DNA of 13,402 bases from Alcanivorax sp. UBA4485. GTDB taxonomy: Bacteria > Pseudomonadota > Gammaproteobacteria > Pseudomonadales > Alcanivoracaceae. The notes under the pieces are model-generated. The model saw only the letters and a list, made by a program, of their open reading frames with translations. It was not told the DNA's origin and ran no database searches. This document shows positions 1 to 7,565 of the stretch, piece after piece (positions within the stretch are counted from its first letter, which is position 1; each line of letters begins with the position of its first letter). Location of the stretch: contig DGNT01000112.1 in NCBI GenBank assembly GCA_002389055.1, forward strand, positions 1 through 13,402. Reading direction: 5' to 3'. The position numbers and the translations under genes are program-made.

Positions 1-197
1 TCGGGCCGACCGTAGAGAGGGGTCGCGGCATGCCACCGCGGGGTTCGGCGTGGCGTCCTTGCACACCGGGTCGTTGACCCTCCTTGCAGGGTATCAGAAC
101 GCAGAGCTTGCCGCGTCAAGGGTTCCCGGTTCATCTTGGGGTATAGTGTCACGCGGGCCGCCCTACCGGCGGCAAACGAGCCCGACCCGGGGATATC

Positions 198-2171
198 ATG
201 AGTACCAGCGATACGCAGCACGACGACGCCACACCGGACCTGGCGGCACGTTTCGACCAGGCCCTGGAACAGGTGACCCAGGCCAGCCGTTTCGCCAAGG
301 CCCTGCATGTCGGCAAGGTCATGCAGATGGCCGGCCGCCTGCTGTGTCAACCCGAGGGCGCCGAGCGACTTTATCAGCGCGCCACGGCGATCGAGCACTC
401 GGGCCTTTTTTCCGGCACCGACTGGGCCAACCCGGAGATTCTGCAGGCGGACATTACCGTTCAGACCCTGCGCCTGGGCGCCACCGATGACATCACCCTG
501 GAATGCCTCAGCGAGCTGCGCCTGCTGGCGGTGGCCCAGGGCGAGCTGCCCCACGAAGGGCTGTCCGCCGAACAGGCGCACCATTATCTGGCACAGGTGC
601 TGGCGCTGAACCTGGACTTGCTGTTTGAAACCGGCGGTGAGGCGATCCGCGTGCGCCAGGGCCGCATGGCGGTGGCGGTGCGCGGCGTGCTGCAACTGCT
701 GGTGTCGCGGATCGGTTACGACAACATCATCGATCGGCTGATCGAGGAGATCTGGCGGATTCTGGCCCAGCGGCCGGTACGGGTGGATCACCTCAAGGCG
801 ATGATCACGCAGATCGCCGCCTGCCTGTATAACCCGTCAATCACGGTGTCCAACAGCCGCGGCGCGGACCGGCTGGTGAGCGCGCTGTTCGGACCCACCC
901 AGGCGTCCGTGGAGGACCCGGGCCTGGAGGTGTACGCCGAGCGTCTGGCGAGCATGGACAGCCAGGCCCTGCAACAGGAAGCCAACGGCTTCGCCCGGGC
1001 CATGCACGACACCGGCCTGGTGTCGGCCTACCAGCCGGTATTCCTGCGCTTCGCCGTGTCCCAGTCCACCGATCTGGTGAGCGCCGCGCTGGGGCTGAGC
1101 GCCACCGGCCGCGACGCGCTGCTCTGCTACCAGGATCTGGTCTACGCGCTGATTAAAGGCTCGGTGTTCCCGGAAACCGCCCAGGCGGCCTACGGCCTGG
1201 CGCTGATGCTGGAACGGGGCGTGCTGTTCGCGCCGCCGGTGGCGCCGGCGCTGTGGCGGCAACTGGGCCAGACCCTGAGCGCCAACGCCGACGCCGCCAT
1301 CGTTCAGGCGCTGGGCGATCTCCGGCCCGCCAAGGTGCAGTTGATTGCCGGCGTGCTCGGCGTCCTGGGCCTGCCGCTGGGCGTGGGTCAGGGCAATAAC
1401 CCCACCTGCCAGTCGGCGCGGGCGATTTCCATGTGGGCCTACAACGACCCGGACTACCTGCTGCAGATGATCGTCTGGGCCACCCGCGACGACGACCTGG
1501 TGATGCATTTCGAGGGCCAGCGCCTGTCCTCCAAGGAACTGGCGCTGACCACCCCGGCCATCGCGCCGCTGGACGTGGACGCGGTGTCGGCGGTGCTGGT
1601 GCCCCATCTGGACCGCATCTACCACGCCATGGGCGCGCTGTGCGCGGACCGGGGCGACGACCCGCACCGCTGGATCAACCCGGAGTTCCACGGCTGGTGG
1701 GTCGGCCGCGGGTTCAAACTGGCGGTGGACCTGCCCACCGGCAACCTCAGTGACTATGAAGAGTTCGTGCGTTACTTCTACGCCTGCTACCACCCGCTGC
1801 ACAACGGCAACCAGCCGCTGATCTACCCGCAGCCGGTGGGCCTGGCGGTGACCGACAGCGCCGCCCGCTTTGTCGGCTGGCACGCGATCACCATCCAACG
1901 GGTCACCCTGGATCAGGACGAAGTGATGCGGGTGTATTTCTACAACCCCAACAACGATTCCGGGCAGGACCTGGGCAACGGCGTCAAAGTCTCCACCGAA
2001 GGGCGCGGCGAACGTTTCGGCGAATCGTCCCTGCCGGTGGCGGAGTTCGTGTCGCGCCTGTACATCTTCCACTACGACCCGCTCGAGCACATCGACCCCG
2101 CCGGCGTGCCGGCGGAGGACGTCGCCGAGGTCGAAGCGCTGGCACGTGGAAGCTGGGCGCTGGAGCGCTAG
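198..2171 (+). CDS. Uncharacterised 657-aa protein with a possible papain-like C-terminal domain
   Basis: I do not recognise this family by name. The protein has no signal peptide and no clear membrane segment, so it is probably cytoplasmic. Residues 1 to about 390 look mostly helical, rich in Leu and Ala. The C-terminal part has a more conserved look. Gln398 and Cys404 in GQGNNPTCQSARAISMW have the same six-residue spacing as the oxyanion Gln and nucleophile Cys of papain. His562 lies in GWHAITIQRV, and Asn583/Asn585 lie in VYFYNPNND, the usual order and setting of the His and Asn/Asp of papain-fold peptidases and transglutaminase-like enzymes. The function is therefore an inference: a cysteine peptidase, amidase or transglutaminase-like enzyme, or a dead relative. 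The ATG at 198 follows only a weak GGGG-type ribosome site. A lone TATAGT at 142-147 could be a -10 element, but no good -35 accompanies it. The gene ends tail-to-tail with the deacetylase, three bases apart. The coding call is safe; the function is not. Confidence 0.85.
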   Translation: MSTSDTQHDDATPDLAARFDQALEQVTQASRFAKALHVGKVMQMAGRLLCQPEGAERLYQRATAIEHSGLFSGTDWANPEILQADITVQTLRLGATDDITLECLSELRLLAVAQGELPHEGLSAEQAHHYLAQVLALNLDLLFETGGEAIRVRQGRMAVAVRGVLQLLVSRIGYDNIIDRLIEEIWRILAQRPVRVDHLKAMITQIAACLYNPSITVSNSRGADRLVSALFGPTQASVEDPGLEVYAERLASMDSQALQQEANGFARAMHDTGLVSAYQPVFLRFAVSQSTDLVSAALGLSATGRDALLCYQDLVYALIKGSVFPETAQAAYGLALMLERGVLFAPPVAPALWRQLGQTLSANADAAIVQALGDLRPAKVQLIAGVLGVLGLPLGVGQGNNPTCQSARAISMWAYNDPDYLLQMIVWATRDDDLVMHFEGQRLSSKELALTTPAIAPLDVDAVSAVLVPHLDRIYHAMGALCADRGDDPHRWINPEFHGWWVGRGFKLAVDLPTGNLSDYEEFVRYFYACYHPLHNGNQPLIYPQPVGLAVTDSAARFVGWHAITIQRVTLDQDEVMRVYFYNPNNDSGQDLGNGVKVSTEGRGERFGESSLPVAEFVSRLYIFHYDPLEHIDPAGVPAEDVAEVEALARGSWALER

Positions 2172-2174
2172 AGT

Positions 2175-3272
2175 CTAGTCATCCCGAAAGGCGTCGCGGT
2201 GGAATTCGGCGGCCTCTTCCACTTCGTTGATGCCGGGCGCCCAGGGGTCCTCCGGGTCGGCGCCGGTCATCACTTCCAGGGTGGCGTGCACGCCACGGGC
2301 CAGGGATTCGGTGTGGTATCCGCCCTCCAGGACCATCGCCAGCCGGCCTTCACAATGGCGGTTGGCGATCGCCCGCACGATGGCGGTCATCGAAGCGAAC
2401 CCCTCGTAGCTGACGTTCATGGCCAGATCAAAACGGTGCGCGTCGAAGCCGGCGGATACCAGCACCAGGTCCGGCTGGAAAGCCTCCGCCGCCGGCACCA
2501 GGATATCCCGGAACGCTTTTAACATGGCCATGTCACCGGTGCCGCCGGGCAGCGGCACGTTCACCGTGTAGCCCTCGCCCAGGCCGCCACCCACTTCGGA
2601 CAACGAGCCGGAGCCGGGATAAAACGGCGCCGCGCGGTGGGTATCGAAAAACAGCACATCCGGGTCGGCCCAGAAAATTTCCTGGGTGCCGTTGCCGTGG
2701 TGGGCGTCCCAATCCACGATCAACACCCGCCGGCAGCCGAGCGCCGCCTGGGCGTGAGCCGCCGCCACCGCCACGTTGTTGAACAGACAAAAGCCCCGGG
2801 CACGCACCGATTCCGCATGGTGGCCCGGCGGGCGCACCAGGGCGAACGCACCGCCGGCGCGCCCGGCGACCACCGCTTCCACCGCCGCCATGGCGGTGCC
2901 GGCGGCCACCTCCGCGGCCTCCACGCTGCCCGGCGATACCGCCGTGGTGTCCATATCCAGCCAGGCGTTTTCGCCGCGCATGGCGTAGATGCCGTCCAGG
3001 TACGAGGTGGTATGCACCCTCGCCAGTTCCGCCCGCGTGGCCGCGCGGCCGGCCTCCAGGCGCACTCCGGACACCGGCTCCCGTTCGAGCAGATCGAGCA
3101 CGGCGGTGAGTCGACCGGGGTGCTCCGGGTAGGTCCACTTGGCGCCCAGCCCGGAGAGGATTTCCCGCACCCGCCGGTCCAGCCGGCCGGGCAGGAAGGC
3201 CGCGTCCGGGTCCGGCCGGTGATCCAGCATGCGTGGATCCTGGAACAGTATCACTTCACGGTCACCGATCAT
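2175..3272 (-). CDS. Histone deacetylase superfamily zinc-dependent deacetylase
   Basis: This is a cytoplasmic Zn-dependent amidohydrolase of the HDAC / acetylpolyamine amidohydrolase / AcuC superfamily, which removes acetyl groups from acetyl-amines or acetyl-lysine. The 365 residues are full length for bacterial members. The signature residues are present: the His pair in RPPGHHA (His151, His152), zinc ligands Asp189 and His191 in DWDAHHGNG and Asp277 in SAGFDAH, and the catalytic Tyr319 in EGGYHTES. All point to an active enzyme. The usual DPLG-like segment after SAGFDAH is replaced by RFDLAMN, so the pocket there may differ. It is the last gene of the TAXI-TRAP operon, starting 30 bp after the permease stop. 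This suggests the substrate is an imported acetylated small molecule, such as an acetylpolyamine, rather than a protein. The substrate is inference; the family is firm. Confidence 0.95.
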   Translation of the reverse strand: MIGDREVILFQDPRMLDHRPDPDAAFLPGRLDRRVREILSGLGAKWTYPEHPGRLTAVLDLLEREPVSGVRLEAGRAATRAELARVHTTSYLDGIYAMRGENAWLDMDTTAVSPGSVEAAEVAAGTAMAAVEAVVAGRAGGAFALVRPPGHHAESVRARGFCLFNNVAVAAAHAQAALGCRRVLIVDWDAHHGNGTQEIFWADPDVLFFDTHRAAPFYPGSGSLSEVGGGLGEGYTVNVPLPGGTGDMAMLKAFRDILVPAAEAFQPDLVLVSAGFDAHRFDLAMNVSYEGFASMTAIVRAIANRHCEGRLAMVLEGGYHTESLARGVHATLEVMTGADPEDPWAPGINEVEEAAEFHRDAFRDD

Positions 3273-3302
3273 GGCGCCCCCGTCCGAGAAAACCTTCTTT
3301 CC

Positions 3303-5300
3303 TTATACAGGTTCCCGGCGCGACGACAAGACCCCGCGATTGATCCACCACGCCAGGCCCAGAGCCGGCACGGTCAGCGCGATGCTGAGCACGAACATGG
3401 CACCGTGCCCTATTGGCATGGCGCCACCGCCAGGCACGGCGAATGCCAGGCCGCCGACGATCAACATCGACCGGATCGGCCATTGCAAAAGGCGCTGAGT
3501 GGATAAACTGCCGACCCCCACCAGATAGCCTTGGATGGCGCTGGCGATCAACACCACGCCCACCAGTGCCTGCGCCAACACCAGAGCAATTTCCTGCCAT
3601 TCCCCTTGTAGAATCAAAGCCGGGTTCAGCACGAACAGGAACGGCACGAAGTAGATGACACTGCCCAGACGCATGGCATTGAGGCCGGTTTCCATAGGCT
3701 TGGAACCGGCCACGGTGGCCGCCGCGAACGCGCCCAGCGCCACCGGCGGCGTGATGTAACTGAGCATGCCCCAGTAAAGAATGAACAAATGCACCGCCAA
3801 GGGATTCATGCCGCCGCCCTGAATCAACGCCGGCGCCAGCGCCACCGCCAGAAAAATATAGGCGGCGGTCACGGTCATACCAATGCCGAGAATAAAACTG
3901 GTCACCGCCCCCATCAGCAACAACACCAACGGATTGCCACCGGCGATATAGATCAGATCATTGGCGATGGTGCCCGAGAGCCCGGTGACCGACAGCGCTC
4001 CGACCAGCAAACCCACACCCGCCAGAATGGTAATCAATTCCGCGAACAACTTGCCGGCGCTGGAGAAGAAATCAGTGACGTCGCGCCAGCCCCAACGCTG
4101 GTACGGCAGAATCTGATTGATCACCAGCAGCAACGCGGTGGCGTAGAACGGCGCGATCGCTTCACGGCGCAGATAAAACAGCATCCAGATCAGCAATACG
4201 AACACGAAAATAAAGTACCAGCCTTCCTTGAGCGTTTGCTTCAGCGAAGGCAGCTCCTCTTCGGGCAACCCTTTGAGTTCGTGTTTGGCCGCATAGGCGT
4301 CGATCTGTACGAACAGACCGAGATAGAACAACAACGACGGCACCACCGCCGCCAGGGCAATGGTGCTGTAGGGCGTATTCAGAAAGCTGGCCATGACAAA
4401 GGCGGTGGCGCCCATCACCGGTGGCATCAGTACCCCGCCGGTGGACGCGCACGCCTCCACGCCGGCGGCGTAGGAACGGCCAATGCCAACCCGGCGCATG
4501 GCGGGAATAGTGAGCACCCCGGTGGTCAGCACATTGGTGATCACGCTGCCGCTCATGGAGCCCATCAGGCCGCTGGAAAAGATCGACACCTTGGCGGGCC
4601 CGCCACGCACATGACCGAGCAAGGCGAACGCCAGATTGATAAAGAATTTGCCGCCGCCGGTTTTCTGCAACGCCACGCCGAACAGCAGAAAGCCGATCAC
4701 CAGATTGGCGAACGCCTGCAGCGGGATGCCGAACACACTCTCGCGGCTCATGGCATGGTAGATCGCGGTTTGGCTCGGCGACGAGGGAAAGCCCTGGATC
4801 GGCCCCGGCATGATGTCGGCGACCATTGGGTAGCAACCGGCCACGCCGACGATCAACGCCAGCGGCCAGCCGCCGGCGCGGCGCACCGCCTCCACCGTCA
4901 GCCCCCACAGCACGAAACTCATCACCGTGGCGGTTTGCGGGGCTGCGTATTCCCAGCCGTTGTCGAGAATGCGCTCGGCGTTATAAACAAAGTAGCCGCA
5001 GGTCGCCACCGCCAACAGGAACAGCAGCACGTCGTACCAGCGCACCCGTTGGCGATCGCCACCGGGAAACGCCGGCCACATGATGAACACCAACGGCACC
5101 ATCAGCGCCACCACGGTGTAGAGAAACTGGCTCTCCACCGCGGTGACCAGGCTTAAATAGCCCAGGTTAAGAACGTAATCGAGGGTCAGAACGGTGAGAA
5201 CCAGGGTCGCCAGGCGCGGCAACCAGGGCCAGAGGCCCTGCAAGTCGCGCACGCCCGACACCTGCTTCGCCGTTGGCTCACCCGAATGACGAGAATCCAC
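3303..5300 (-). CDS. TRAP transporter permease, fused small and large subunits (TAXI type)
   Basis: This inner-membrane permease belongs to a TRAP secondary transporter, which uses an ion gradient to import a solute delivered by a periplasmic binding protein. The 665-residue length and many hydrophobic segments fit the fused DctQ-DctM (4TM/12TM) form that accompanies TAXI-type binding proteins. The hallmark large-subunit region lies at about residues 240-305, with GSMSGSVITNVLTTG (247-261), IPAMRRVG, then GVEACASTGG and LMPPVMGA (291-298). A second half-repeat carries YITPPVALGAFAAA. Start: a GTG at 5298-5300 is preceded by AAGGAG with nine-base spacing, and this site lies inside the 29-bp gap after the TAXI gene. 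Tight spacing to both neighbours supports one transcript. The transported solute cannot be read from sequence. Confidence 0.96.
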   Translation of the reverse strand: MDSRHSGEPTAKQVSGVRDLQGLWPWLPRLATLVLTVLTLDYVLNLGYLSLVTAVESQFLYTVVALMVPLVFIMWPAFPGGDRQRVRWYDVLLFLLAVATCGYFVYNAERILDNGWEYAAPQTATVMSFVLWGLTVEAVRRAGGWPLALIVGVAGCYPMVADIMPGPIQGFPSSPSQTAIYHAMSRESVFGIPLQAFANLVIGFLLFGVALQKTGGGKFFINLAFALLGHVRGGPAKVSIFSSGLMGSMSGSVITNVLTTGVLTIPAMRRVGIGRSYAAGVEACASTGGVLMPPVMGATAFVMASFLNTPYSTIALAAVVPSLLFYLGLFVQIDAYAAKHELKGLPEEELPSLKQTLKEGWYFIFVFVLLIWMLFYLRREAIAPFYATALLLVINQILPYQRWGWRDVTDFFSSAGKLFAELITILAGVGLLVGALSVTGLSGTIANDLIYIAGGNPLVLLLMGAVTSFILGIGMTVTAAYIFLAVALAPALIQGGGMNPLAVHLFILYWGMLSYITPPVALGAFAAATVAGSKPMETGLNAMRLGSVIYFVPFLFVLNPALILQGEWQEIALVLAQALVGVVLIASAIQGYLVGVGSLSTQRLLQWPIRSMLIVGGLAFAVPGGGAMPIGHGAMFVLSIALTVPALGLAWWINRGVLSSRREPV

Positions 5301-5309
5301 GGCTGATCA

Positions 5310-5315
5310 CTCCTT
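5310..5315 (-). promoter_or_regulatory. Ribosome binding site for the GTG-started TRAP permease
   Basis: On the minus strand AAGGAG lies nine bases upstream of the GTG at 5300. It is the strongest Shine-Dalgarno match nearby and decides the non-ATG start of the permease. It sits entirely within the short gap after the upstream gene. Confidence 0.75.
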
Positions 5316-5329
5316 GAAGCTGAACGGGC

Positions 5330-6484
5330 TTAGCGGAACACCGGGTTCATGCCCTCGGCTTCCAGCGCCTGGGCGCGGGCCTCCATCCAACCTTCGCGGA
5401 ACGCTTCGTCGTCGTCGGGCGCGTCACCGCTGTAGTCTTTCCATGCGCTTTGCAGCACTTGCTGGCGTTTCACCAGACGGTCCTGGTGGGCCTGCATCTC
5501 ATCGGTCCAGTGGCCGATTTCCTTGTAGTAGGCCACCACTTCATCGTGGAACGGGATCACCCACTGCATGTTCTGCTTTTCCAGCGCGTAACCGGTGTTG
5601 CCCGGCGCCGCATCCTTGTACTTATCGTAATCCTCAATCAGCACCTTGATCAGGCCACCCGCCAGACCGGTTTTCTGATCCGCGTTGGCGACCAGAATCG
5701 GATAGGGATAGCTGGCGCCCACCCAGGGGTTTTCCTTGCCGTAATCACCGGCGGCGGCGGTGACCTGGTGTGGCTGGAAATACGGCGCCACGGCCTGCAG
5801 GCGTTTCCAGCCTTCCTTGTTGTCGGGGTCCAGGCGCGGCCACACGATGCCACGCGGGCTGGCGGCCAGTTGCTGGGCCGGCGGCGCTACCGACATGGTG
5901 AAGCCGGTGTCGCTCTGGCCGGCAATCACGCCGTCGAACGCGCGCCCGTAACCGGGAAACTCAACCCGCTCCACGTCGTCCCAAGTGAGCCCGCCGAACG
6001 CCAGAAACGCCTCGGTGCCCAGGTTGAGGGCATCGTCACCACGAATATAAGAGACCTTCTTGCCTTTCAGATCCGCCGGTGTCTCCACATCGATATCGCC
6101 GGCCACGGCCACGCCGAGCCCGAAGCTGGCGATGGAAGTGGCGATCACCCGGATCGGCTGCGGGCCCCACTGGCGGTCGGCGAACATCAGCACGCCTTCG
6201 GAACCGTAATAGCTGGCGATGCCACAGGCGCACAGCGGCACGCGCCCGGTGCGCAGCGGTGTCATCCGCGACACATCGTTTTCGCCGGGCAGGATACGCA
6301 CCGACACGTCGTATTCGTTTTGCAGAAGATTGCCCACCGACACCATCTGGGTGTAACCGGCGGAGCCGGTACCGTAGGCGGTCATGGCGATCGTGCCGGG
6401 CAGCTTCACGTTATCCGCCGCCTGGGTCAGGCCGGCGGTCATCAGAGCCACCAGGCAGAGTGCGCCTCGCTGGAAAATAGTCAT
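5330..6484 (-). CDS. TAXI-family TRAP transporter solute-binding protein
   Basis: This is the periplasmic solute receptor for the permease downstream. Residues 1-22 form a typical Sec signal peptide (basic start, hydrophobic core, cleavage after TQA). The mature protein has TAXI-family features: the opening MTAYGTGSAGYTQMVSVGN, then a lobe with ADLKGKKVSYIRG, and YGRAFDGVIAGQSDTGFTM. The 384 residues are somewhat longer than many TAXI proteins because of a charged C-terminal helix region. TAXI proteins are known to bind organic acids such as glutamate in a few cases; the ligand here is unknown. The ATG at 6484 has a GGGAG ribosome site about nine bases upstream. It is the first gene of an operon with the permease and a deacetylase. 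A 23-bp palindrome begins 36 bp upstream of the start and probably controls the operon. Confidence 0.95.
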   Translation of the reverse strand: MTIFQRGALCLVALMTAGLTQAADNVKLPGTIAMTAYGTGSAGYTQMVSVGNLLQNEYDVSVRILPGENDVSRMTPLRTGRVPLCACGIASYYGSEGVLMFADRQWGPQPIRVIATSIASFGLGVAVAGDIDVETPADLKGKKVSYIRGDDALNLGTEAFLAFGGLTWDDVERVEFPGYGRAFDGVIAGQSDTGFTMSVAPPAQQLAASPRGIVWPRLDPDNKEGWKRLQAVAPYFQPHQVTAAAGDYGKENPWVGASYPYPILVANADQKTGLAGGLIKVLIEDYDKYKDAAPGNTGYALEKQNMQWVIPFHDEVVAYYKEIGHWTDEMQAHQDRLVKRQQVLQSAWKDYSGDAPDDDEAFREGWMEARAQALEAEGMNPVFR

Positions 6485-6520
6485 GGTTGTGCTCTCCCGT
6501 TATCCGTTGTTGTTTTGATT

Positions 6521-6543
6521 GCTATTCCGCATAGCGAAATAGC
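6521..6543. promoter_or_regulatory. 23-bp palindromic operator candidate for the TAXI-TRAP-deacetylase operon
   Basis: The arms GCTATTCCGC and GCGAAATAGC flank a three-base centre ATA, and nine of ten arm positions pair. The site lies 36 bp upstream of the TAXI start, where a repressor or activator would act. The core ATTCCGC-N3-GCGAAAT resembles operators I associate with IclR-family regulators; that family assignment is a recollection and no regulator gene is in the window. There is no U-tract after it, so it is not a terminator. Confidence 0.6.
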
Positions 6544-6663
6544 CGTCCAATAACGTTCTGGATAGAGCCTATACCCGGTGGTGGCGAGGGGGAAGTGACC
6601 GCGTCGACAATCCGGCCGACGGGCTTGCCGCCGGGGAGGCGGGCAGGATCAAACGGACATAAA

Positions 6664-6691
6664 AAAAGCGGGGCCCGAAGGCCCCGCTTTT
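6664..6691 (-). terminator. Rho-independent terminator of the cold-shock gene
   Basis: On the minus strand AAAAGCGGGGCC pairs with GGCCCCGCTTTT around a UUCG loop closed by C-G, the extra-stable tetraloop type. It runs into a T-rich tail ending near 6661. It begins about 40 bp after the cold-shock stop codon. Because the stem is flanked by A and T runs on both sides it could also act on the plus strand, but no plus-strand gene ends here. It insulates the TAXI operon from the cold-shock gene. Confidence 0.9.
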
Positions 6692-6731
6692 CTTGCCCGG
6701 CGCGGTTAGCGCGGGCGATTTTCACATCGCT

Positions 6732-6938
6732 TTATACAGCGACGATGTTCTCTGCCTGAGGACCTTTCTGGCCCTGAGTTACAGTGAACTCAACGCGCTG
6801 GCCTTCGGCCAGGGTTTTGAAGCCTGAGCCCTGGATAGCGCTGAAGTGTGCGAACACGTCAGGGCCGTTTTCCTGCTCGATAAAACCAAAACCTTTAGCT
6901 TCGTTGAACCACTTAACGGTACCGGTGGTAGTGGACAT
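6732..6938 (-). CDS. CspA-family cold-shock protein
   Basis: This small single-domain OB-fold protein binds single-stranded RNA and DNA and acts as an RNA chaperone in the cytoplasm. It is 68 residues long, typical for the family. The RNP1 motif KGFGFI is at 15-20 and the RNP2 motif VFAHF at 28-32 (Ala where Val is more usual). The start MSTTTGTVKWFNEAKGFGFI and the ending QAENIVAV are characteristic. The ATG at 6936-6938 follows AGGAG at 6945-6949. A sigma-70-like promoter at 7095-7122 would give a leader of about 150 nt, as in cold-inducible csp genes, and a strong terminator follows. Which paralogue it is (cold-inducible or constitutive) cannot be settled from one copy. Confidence 0.97.
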   Translation of the reverse strand: MSTTTGTVKWFNEAKGFGFIEQENGPDVFAHFSAIQGSGFKTLAEGQRVEFTVTQGQKGPQAENIVAV

Positions 6939-7088
6939 AATAGTCTCCTGATCATTCAGAAAGTAATGGAAGCCCGATTAGGGGCCGGTTGTGCTGGAAG
7001 TCTTACGGTTACTTATGAAGGTCAGGACGAACGCTAACTGGTAGGGCATCGAACAGGGATTCATAAATACGTGCATACTTTCAAGCTG
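6939..7088 (-). promoter_or_regulatory. Probable long 5' leader of the cold-shock mRNA
   Basis: This is the stretch between the predicted transcription start near 7088 and the cold-shock ATG. Its length, about 150 nt, is close to the leaders of known cold-induced csp genes, which act as thermosensors. No gene is supported within it on either strand. I could not recognise a classical cold-box sequence, so a structural role is inferred from length and position only. Confidence 0.4.
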
Positions 7089-7094
7089 TGTCCA

Positions 7095-7122
7095 AGGATA
7101 CACGCCTTCCGGCCCCTGTCAA
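7095..7122 (-). promoter_or_regulatory. Sigma-70-like promoter upstream of the cold-shock gene
   Basis: On the minus strand a perfect TTGACA (7117-7122) is followed after 16 bases by TATCCT (7095-7100), which matches four of six positions of the -10 consensus. It points toward the cold-shock gene and lies just after the STAS-like gene ends. The predicted start is near 7088. Confidence 0.55.
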
Positions 7123-7156
7123 AACTATTTTGCTCCGCGCGGCAGGCCAGGGCCGG

Positions 7157-7516
7157 TCATTCCCGGACCCAGGCCAACGCCGCGCTCTTTTCCTCCAGGG
7201 GGAACGCCTTGACCTCCACGGAGGGCATCAACCGGTCGGTCACCGACGCAATTTTGTGCACCCAGGACCGGTCCGAAACCACCGCCTCGCGCTCAAAGCG
7301 CCGCCAGTTGCCGAGGCCGAACTTCATGTCCTTGAACAGGGCTTCCAGCCCGATGCCGCCCAGGGACACCAACTCGACATAAATACGAATCTTCTCGTGC
7401 CGGGTCAGGCGGTCCTCAATCTCCGCCAGCACCCGGTCGAACGTCTCGTTATCGACCTTGCCGTCGATGCGGAGCCCGACGATGTGGTCTTCCTGAAGCT
7501 CAATCAATTCCATCAT
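7157..7516 (-). CDS. SpoIIAA/STAS-like domain protein
   Basis: This is a small cytoplasmic protein of 119 residues that resembles the SpoIIAA-like / STAS-SEC14-type family. The opening LQEDHIVGLRIDGKVDNETFDRV, the middle strand KIRIYVELVSLGGIGLEAL and the region RRFEREAVVSDRSWV are typical of that family. In such proteins a beta strand beginning VSDRSW is followed by a helix and then VKAFPLEEKSAALAWV at the C-terminus. The biochemical role of the family is poorly known; it may act in protein-protein switching or bind small hydrophobic ligands. The first of two tandem ATGs (7514-7516) has AGGAG at 7524-7528 with seven-base spacing. It is divergent from the chemoreceptor-like gene and upstream of the cold-shock gene, which has its own promoter. 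Confidence 0.88.
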   Translation of the reverse strand: MMELIELQEDHIVGLRIDGKVDNETFDRVLAEIEDRLTRHEKIRIYVELVSLGGIGLEALFKDMKFGLGNWRRFEREAVVSDRSWVHKIASVTDRLMPSVEVKAFPLEEKSAALAWVRE

Positions 7517-7565
7517 GACACCACTCCTTTTGCGTCTTGCCTTACCCGTTTAAATGCGGCGGCCC

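Noticed and set aside
68..80. Small palindrome GGGTC-GTT-GACCC upstream of the first gene
   Set aside because: Short arms, no T-run after it, and no neighbouring promoter that would make it a convincing operator or terminator.
837..2090. Long open frame on the minus strand inside the unknown 657-aa gene
   Set aside because: It is antisense to a well-formed gene, rich in His, Arg, Gln and Val as expected from reverse reading of GC-rich codons, and has no recognisable domain.
3789..5156. Long plus-strand open frame across the TRAP permease
   Set aside because: His/Gln/Arg-rich shadow of a clear membrane protein gene on the other strand.
6537..6556. Possible sigma-54 promoter upstream of the TAXI gene (minus strand, TGGACGG ... 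TTCGCT)
   Set aside because: The GG to GC distance is one base too long and the -24 element is a poor match.
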